NCBI GenBank assembly: GCA_018664265.1
Contig: JABJOR010000009.1
Span: 1-9,448 of the forward strand
Source of the DNA: Rhodospirillales bacterium
Lineage (GTDB): Bacteria; Pseudomonadota; Alphaproteobacteria; Rhodospirillales; Casp-alpha2
Direction of reading: 5' to 3'
DNA: 9,448 nt
Shown here one piece after another: positions 6,351-9,448 of this stretch (positions are counted from its first letter, which is position 1; each line of letters starts with the position of its first letter). The position numbers were made by a program, and so were the translations under genes. A model generated the notes under the pieces. It made no database searches. It was not told the DNA's origin and saw nothing but the letters and a program-made list of their open reading frames with translations.

Positions 6351-7295
6351 ATGCACGCCGATATTCATTGGGGTCTCCCCATCATACTCTATTTTTTCCT
6401 CGCTGGTATGGGAGCAGGCGCTGGCGTCATCAGTGCCTTTGTCCTGTTGCGCGGAGAAGGTAACGCCAACCGCTACGGCGGTCATTCATTCTCCATTGCC
6501 CGCATAGGGGCTCTTATATCCGTTCCTATGGTCGGCATTGGCACAGCCTTCTTGATTCTGGAGCTTGGCTCATTCGAGGTTGGGAACTATTTCCGCTTCC
6601 TGATGCTGTTCACCACCGTCACCATGTCACCCATGTCAATCGGGTCCTGGTTGTTGGTCGTCTTTATGGGCGTTGCATCTCTTTATGCTTTAAGCTTCCT
6701 GAAACCCGACGCTGCATCTGGTGATGCCAACGATGGCACACGCCGCACAATGGCAATGTTAATGATTCCATTGGGTGCCTGTGTCGCGATTTATACAGGT
6801 GTCTTACTTGGCGCTGTTCCATCACGACCATTCTGGAACTCGCCCATGCTGCCTATGCTTTTCCTGTTCTCCTCTCTTTCAACGGGTGTTGCGGCTATTA
6901 TGATTATCCGTGTATTCCTGAATTCCGAGAGCGAAGGCAAAGAAGCCGAGTATCGTCTGGCTGTGTCTGACTTTGGCCTGATCATATTCGAGATGTTATC
7001 GCTGTTCCTGTTCGTATTGTTTGCCTTCCTGATGGTCGGCAACTCTCAGGACGCTATTCTTGCGATCTTCTCAGGCGGTCTCGCATCAACCTTCTGGATT
7101 GGTGTTGTGGTCATTGGCTTGTTGTTGCCTGCCCTTCTTGAGGCACGCTTCCTCACACCAAGGCTACAAGGCGGTGCATTTGCAGCACCTCGGGCCATGG
7201 AAATGTTAATCCCTGCAGCAATCATCGTTGGTGGATTTATCCTTCGCTACGTCGTTGTCATCGCAGGACAAGTAACTGGTCCTGTAGGACTGTAG
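6351..7295 (+). CDS. NrfD/PsrC/TtrC-type quinone-interacting membrane subunit
   Basis: This polytopic inner-membrane protein of the NrfD family would exchange electrons between the quinone pool and the Fe-S subunit. It has 314 residues with about eight or nine hydrophobic segments. Family features include the N-terminal HWGLPIILYFFLAG stretch followed by the glycine-rich GMGAGAG (residues 19-25), LILELG at 68-73, YTGVLLGAVPSRPFWN at 148-163 and the C-terminal GGFILRYVVVIAGQ at 294-307. The last is a common end of these proteins. The ATG at 6351 has AGGAAAGGG just upstream (6335-6343), inside the end of the preceding gene, and the stop codon of that gene is only 2 bases away, so translation is probably coupled. 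The TAG stop at 7293-7295 overlaps the ribosome binding site of the next gene. The reading frame is intact. Confidence 0.92.
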   Translation: MHADIHWGLPIILYFFLAGMGAGAGVISAFVLLRGEGNANRYGGHSFSIARIGALISVPMVGIGTAFLILELGSFEVGNYFRFLMLFTTVTMSPMSIGSWLLVVFMGVASLYALSFLKPDAASGDANDGTRRTMAMLMIPLGACVAIYTGVLLGAVPSRPFWNSPMLPMLFLFSSLSTGVAAIMIIRVFLNSESEGKEAEYRLAVSDFGLIIFEMLSLFLFVLFAFLMVGNSQDAILAIFSGGLASTFWIGVVVIGLLLPALLEARFLTPRLQGGAFAAPRAMEMLIPAAIIVGGFILRYVVVIAGQVTGPVGL

Positions 7296-7304
7296 GGGGT
7301 TGAT

Positions 7305-8357
7305 ATGTTAAACAGAAGAAACCTGCTTAAGCTTGGAGCCGCAACACCGATTGCCTTTGCAACTGGTGGCATAGCCTTGGGCCATGCATCAAACCTGCCT
7401 GTTTTTGGTGGCAAAGACTACTCACCAATAACTGGTAAAGAACGAACCGCTATCCCGTCTGCCTGCTGGCAGTGCGTAACCCGTTGCCCAAACATTTCTT
7501 ATGTTGAAAATGGACGTTTGGTCAAAATCGAGGGACAACCCAATTCCATTCGCACCCATGGTGTGATGTGTGCAAAAGGTCAGGCTGGTGTTAACCAGAC
7601 AAACGATCCTGATCGCATCCTCCACCCCATGCGGCGTGTTGGAAAACGCGGCGAAGGTAAATGGAAACGGATTTCCTGGGATGAAGCTCTCAGCGAACTT
7701 GCCGGGCGCATGAAAGGTCTTCGTGATAAAGGCGAGCCTGAAAAATTCATGTTCCATTACGGACGTATGAAGGCCAGCCACAGTAAACTGATCAAAAGCC
7801 TGTTCCTCGCCAACTATGGCACAGGCACCATTGGCAACCACACCTCTATTTGTGAAGCTGCCAAATGGACCGGCCAGGAAATGTGCTTCAACAAACACTA
7901 TGACAATTGGGATTTTGATAACACAAACTACGTGTTGAATTTCGGATCAAACGTTCTGGAATCCCATACCAACCACATTCCGACTTCCCATCGTCTGATT
8001 GCCCGTATGGCCAAAAATGATATCAAACTTGTTACTTTTGATGTACGCATGTCCAACACGGCAGCAAAATCAAATGAATGGGTTCCGGTCAAACCGGGAA
8101 CGGATCGGGCTGTTATTCTTGCCATGTGCAATGTCATCATGAGCGAAGACTTGTACAAGGGCGAAGGTGAAGAATTCCTGAAATTTGTCAGAACTTCAAG
8201 CGTTGGTGATGAACCTGTTTCAGCCAAGATTGCTACGTTGAAAGCTCACCTGGCTGAATATACGCCAGAATGGGCGGAAGGCGTATCAACTGTATCCGCT
8301 GACAAGATACGTGAAATTGCTCGTGAATTTGCCACGACCAAACCACCTGCTTATTGA
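7305..8357 (+). CDS. Molybdoenzyme catalytic subunit, N-terminal part (first frame)
   Basis: This part would be exported by Tat and act in the periplasm as the substrate-reducing or oxidising subunit. The twin-arginine signal NRRNLLKLG begins at residue 3 and is followed by a hydrophobic stretch to about residue 26. The proximal [4Fe-4S] cluster is bound by Cys54, Cys57, Cys61 and Cys89 (CWQCVTRC and MCAKG). The RVGKRGEGKWKRISWDEAL segment (111-129) is typical of the family. Cys183, in the NHTSICEA segment, is the likely Mo ligand, as in PhsA/PsrA-type enzymes; serine or selenocysteine at this site would point elsewhere. The GTDRAV motif (265-270) belongs to the dinucleotide-binding domain. 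The ATG at 7305 has GGGGG at 7295-7299 five bases upstream, overlapping the preceding stop codon. As it stands this 350-residue product lacks half of the cofactor-binding fold and would be inactive. Confidence 0.85.
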   Translation: MLNRRNLLKLGAATPIAFATGGIALGHASNLPVFGGKDYSPITGKERTAIPSACWQCVTRCPNISYVENGRLVKIEGQPNSIRTHGVMCAKGQAGVNQTNDPDRILHPMRRVGKRGEGKWKRISWDEALSELAGRMKGLRDKGEPEKFMFHYGRMKASHSKLIKSLFLANYGTGTIGNHTSICEAAKWTGQEMCFNKHYDNWDFDNTNYVLNFGSNVLESHTNHIPTSHRLIARMAKNDIKLVTFDVRMSNTAAKSNEWVPVKPGTDRAVILAMCNVIMSEDLYKGEGEEFLKFVRTSSVGDEPVSAKIATLKAHLAEYTPEWAEGVSTVSADKIREIAREFATTKPPAY

Positions 8358-9448
8358 CCTATCGTGGAGCCGTAGCGCACCATCATGGAGCAGACACAGA
8401 ACGGGCAGCCTTTATGCTCGCTTCAATTACCGGTAATGTTGACAATCCCGGTGGTCGTTGTGTTGCTGTCGGTGCAAGCTGGAAATATCCAAAAGGTCCA
8501 AAAAACAAACCAAAGAGCCGTAAGCTTAAAATTGGTGATGGCCTACCCGGAGCAGCAGCCCTGCCAACCCATCATGTCAGCCATCAGGTTCTCAAGATGA
8601 TCAAGGATGGTAGTCATGGACGGCCTGACATTTACATGTGGTATTGCTACACCCCTGTTTATGCCAATGGCGAGGTTCAGGAAAACATCGATATCCTGAA
8701 GGACGAATCACTGATACCGTTCACAGTCGCCGTAAATCCATTTTATGACGAATCAACGGCACTTGCTGATTTGATCTTGCCAGATACCCCGTATACAGAA
8801 CGTTGGGGCTACGAAGACATGGTCTCCCCGGCACAAATTCCAGAGTACTACATTCGCCAACCAGCTACCAAACCGCTCGGCGAAGCCAGAGATTTCGGGA
8901 ATGTCTGTATTGAGTTGGCAGACCGTATGGGCTTCCCGCTTGGCGTTGCAAGTCATGAAGAATTCGTCATGAAGGCTTGTGAAAAAACCAAGGCTGTAAA
9001 AGCCGCTGGTGGGTTCGAGTATATGAAAGCCAATGGCGTTTATCATGATCCAAAAGCCAAACCGAAGTTTTATTCATATAAGAAGAAACTTAAATATGAC
9101 GATTATATGAAAGATGGCGTGGTTCGCGATCCACTAACAGGCGTCTACTGGAACTGGAAAAAGGCAAAGGTTGAAAGTGAAGCCAAGGCTCTTGAAGTTG
9201 GCTACACCAAGACTAAAAATGCCTACAAAGGATATGTCGGCCAAGAGGTTGATGGTGTTGCCTACAAGGGCTTCAAGCCGGACAAAATCAACAAGTCCGG
9301 TCGTATTGACCTTTACTCTGACATCGTTGGTGACAAAGGCTTCAATCCAATGCCATCATGGACGGATGCTCCTGAGCATGTTGCTATGGGTAAGGATGAT
9401 CTGATCATGACCACCTACAAGGTCGGCACCCAGATACATTCACGGTCC
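8357..9448 (+). CDS. Molybdoenzyme catalytic subunit, C-terminal part (second frame, runs off window)
   Basis: This stretch continues the same protein one frame back. It opens with TYRGAVAHHHGADTERA and then GNVDNPGGR, the usual central motif of Mo-bisPGD enzymes. The later segment with NPFYDESTALADLILPDT is the conserved region before the fourth domain, and ERWGYED follows. A lysine- and tyrosine-rich insertion runs from about 9055 to 9275. The window stops in LIMTTYKVGTQIHSRS, the start of the C-terminal dinucleotide-binding domain, so perhaps 100-200 residues are missing on the right. It has no start codon of its own before ATG 8414 and no ribosome binding site nearby, so it is not an independent gene. 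The codon use and composition match the first part. Confidence 0.8.

Larger units (their letters stand above)
7305..9448 (+). pseudogene. Frameshifted Mo-bisPGD oxidoreductase catalytic subunit (PhsA/PsrA/TtrA-like), 3' end outside window
   Basis: One gene is split into two frames. Codons 1-350 run from 7305 to a TGA at 8355-8357; the homologous sequence then continues, without any stop, in the -1 frame from 8357 to the window end (364 codons). The upstream stop in that second frame is at 8324-8326, so the shift must lie between 8327 and about 8356. Adding one T to the TT at 8354-8355 would restore an unbroken protein reading PAYLTYRGAVAHHHG across the junction, as expected for the family. 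At least 714 residues are encoded, and the C-terminal cofactor-binding domain lies beyond the window. No slippery heptamer is visible and read-through of TGA would soon meet a TAG at 8373-8375. A true pseudogene and a sequencing error are both possible. The intact state of the two upstream subunits argues that the loss, if real, is recent. Confidence 0.8.

Noticed and set aside
7422..7898. Long minus-strand open frame across the molybdoenzyme gene
   Set aside because: The plus strand carries Fe-S and Mo-binding motifs throughout; the antisense translation shows no recognisable features.
8355..8357. TGA as a selenocysteine codon or leaky stop in the molybdoenzyme gene
   Set aside because: The Mo ligand position is Cys183, far upstream. 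Read-through in the same frame meets TAG at 8373-8375, and the homologous sequence lies in a different frame.
8349..8360. RF2-like programmed +1 frameshift at TAT TGA C
   Set aside because: A +1 shift would enter the frame that starts at 8356, which is not the homologous one; a -1 or +2 change is required.
8385..8600. Short plus-strand open frame after the frameshift
   Set aside because: It overlaps the homologous continuation in another frame, has no ribosome binding site and resembles no known protein.

Overview
The window reads as chromosomal DNA of an alphaproteobacterium with mid-GC coding sequence. The evidence is unfused cytochrome b and c1 genes ending a bc1 operon, an alphaproteobacterial style of MtnP (C-terminal Cys/His-rich motif) and MtnA, and an energy metabolism that joins an aerobic-type bc1 complex to a periplasmic molybdoenzyme. 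This assignment rests on recognising the proteins by eye; no search was run and the genus is not resolved.

Layout. Positions 3-1246 (+) hold the 3' end of cytochrome b followed by complete cytochrome c1, closed by a strong intrinsic terminator at 1270-1304. Positions 1555-2157 (+) hold a lone LysE/RhtB-type amino-acid exporter. A convergent gap (2158-2323) with predicted stem-loops separates it from a three-gene minus-strand operon, transcribed from about 5030 down to 2324: mtnP (MTA phosphorylase), mtnA (methylthioribose-1-phosphate isomerase, 4-base ATGA overlap) and a class-I glutamine amidotransferase-like gene 17 bases further on. MtnP releases adenine and methylthioribose-1-phosphate from methylthioadenosine, and MtnA isomerises the latter; the amidotransferase is an unexplained third member.

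Positions 5031-5604 are a divergent intergenic region. Its core (5141-5590) is only about 20% GC by hand count and carries several perfect inverted repeats. On its right starts a plus-strand operon for a three-subunit membrane-anchored molybdoenzyme of the polysulfide/thiosulfate/tetrathionate reductase type. It encodes a Tat-exported four-cluster Fe-S subunit (5605-6348), an NrfD/PsrC-type quinone-interacting membrane subunit (6351-7295) and a Tat-exported Mo-bisPGD catalytic subunit (7305 to the window end). Together they would pass electrons between the quinone pool and a periplasmic substrate, probably a sulfur compound; the direction and substrate cannot be settled from sequence alone.

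The catalytic gene is broken. A TGA ends the first frame at 8357, and unmistakable homologous sequence continues in the -1 frame from 8357 to the window end. This is a real pseudogene, a sequencing error or, least likely, a recoding event. I see no clearly novel biological system. The points most worth checking are this frameshift, the AT-rich regulatory region with palindromes, and the amidotransferase in the methylthioadenosine operon.
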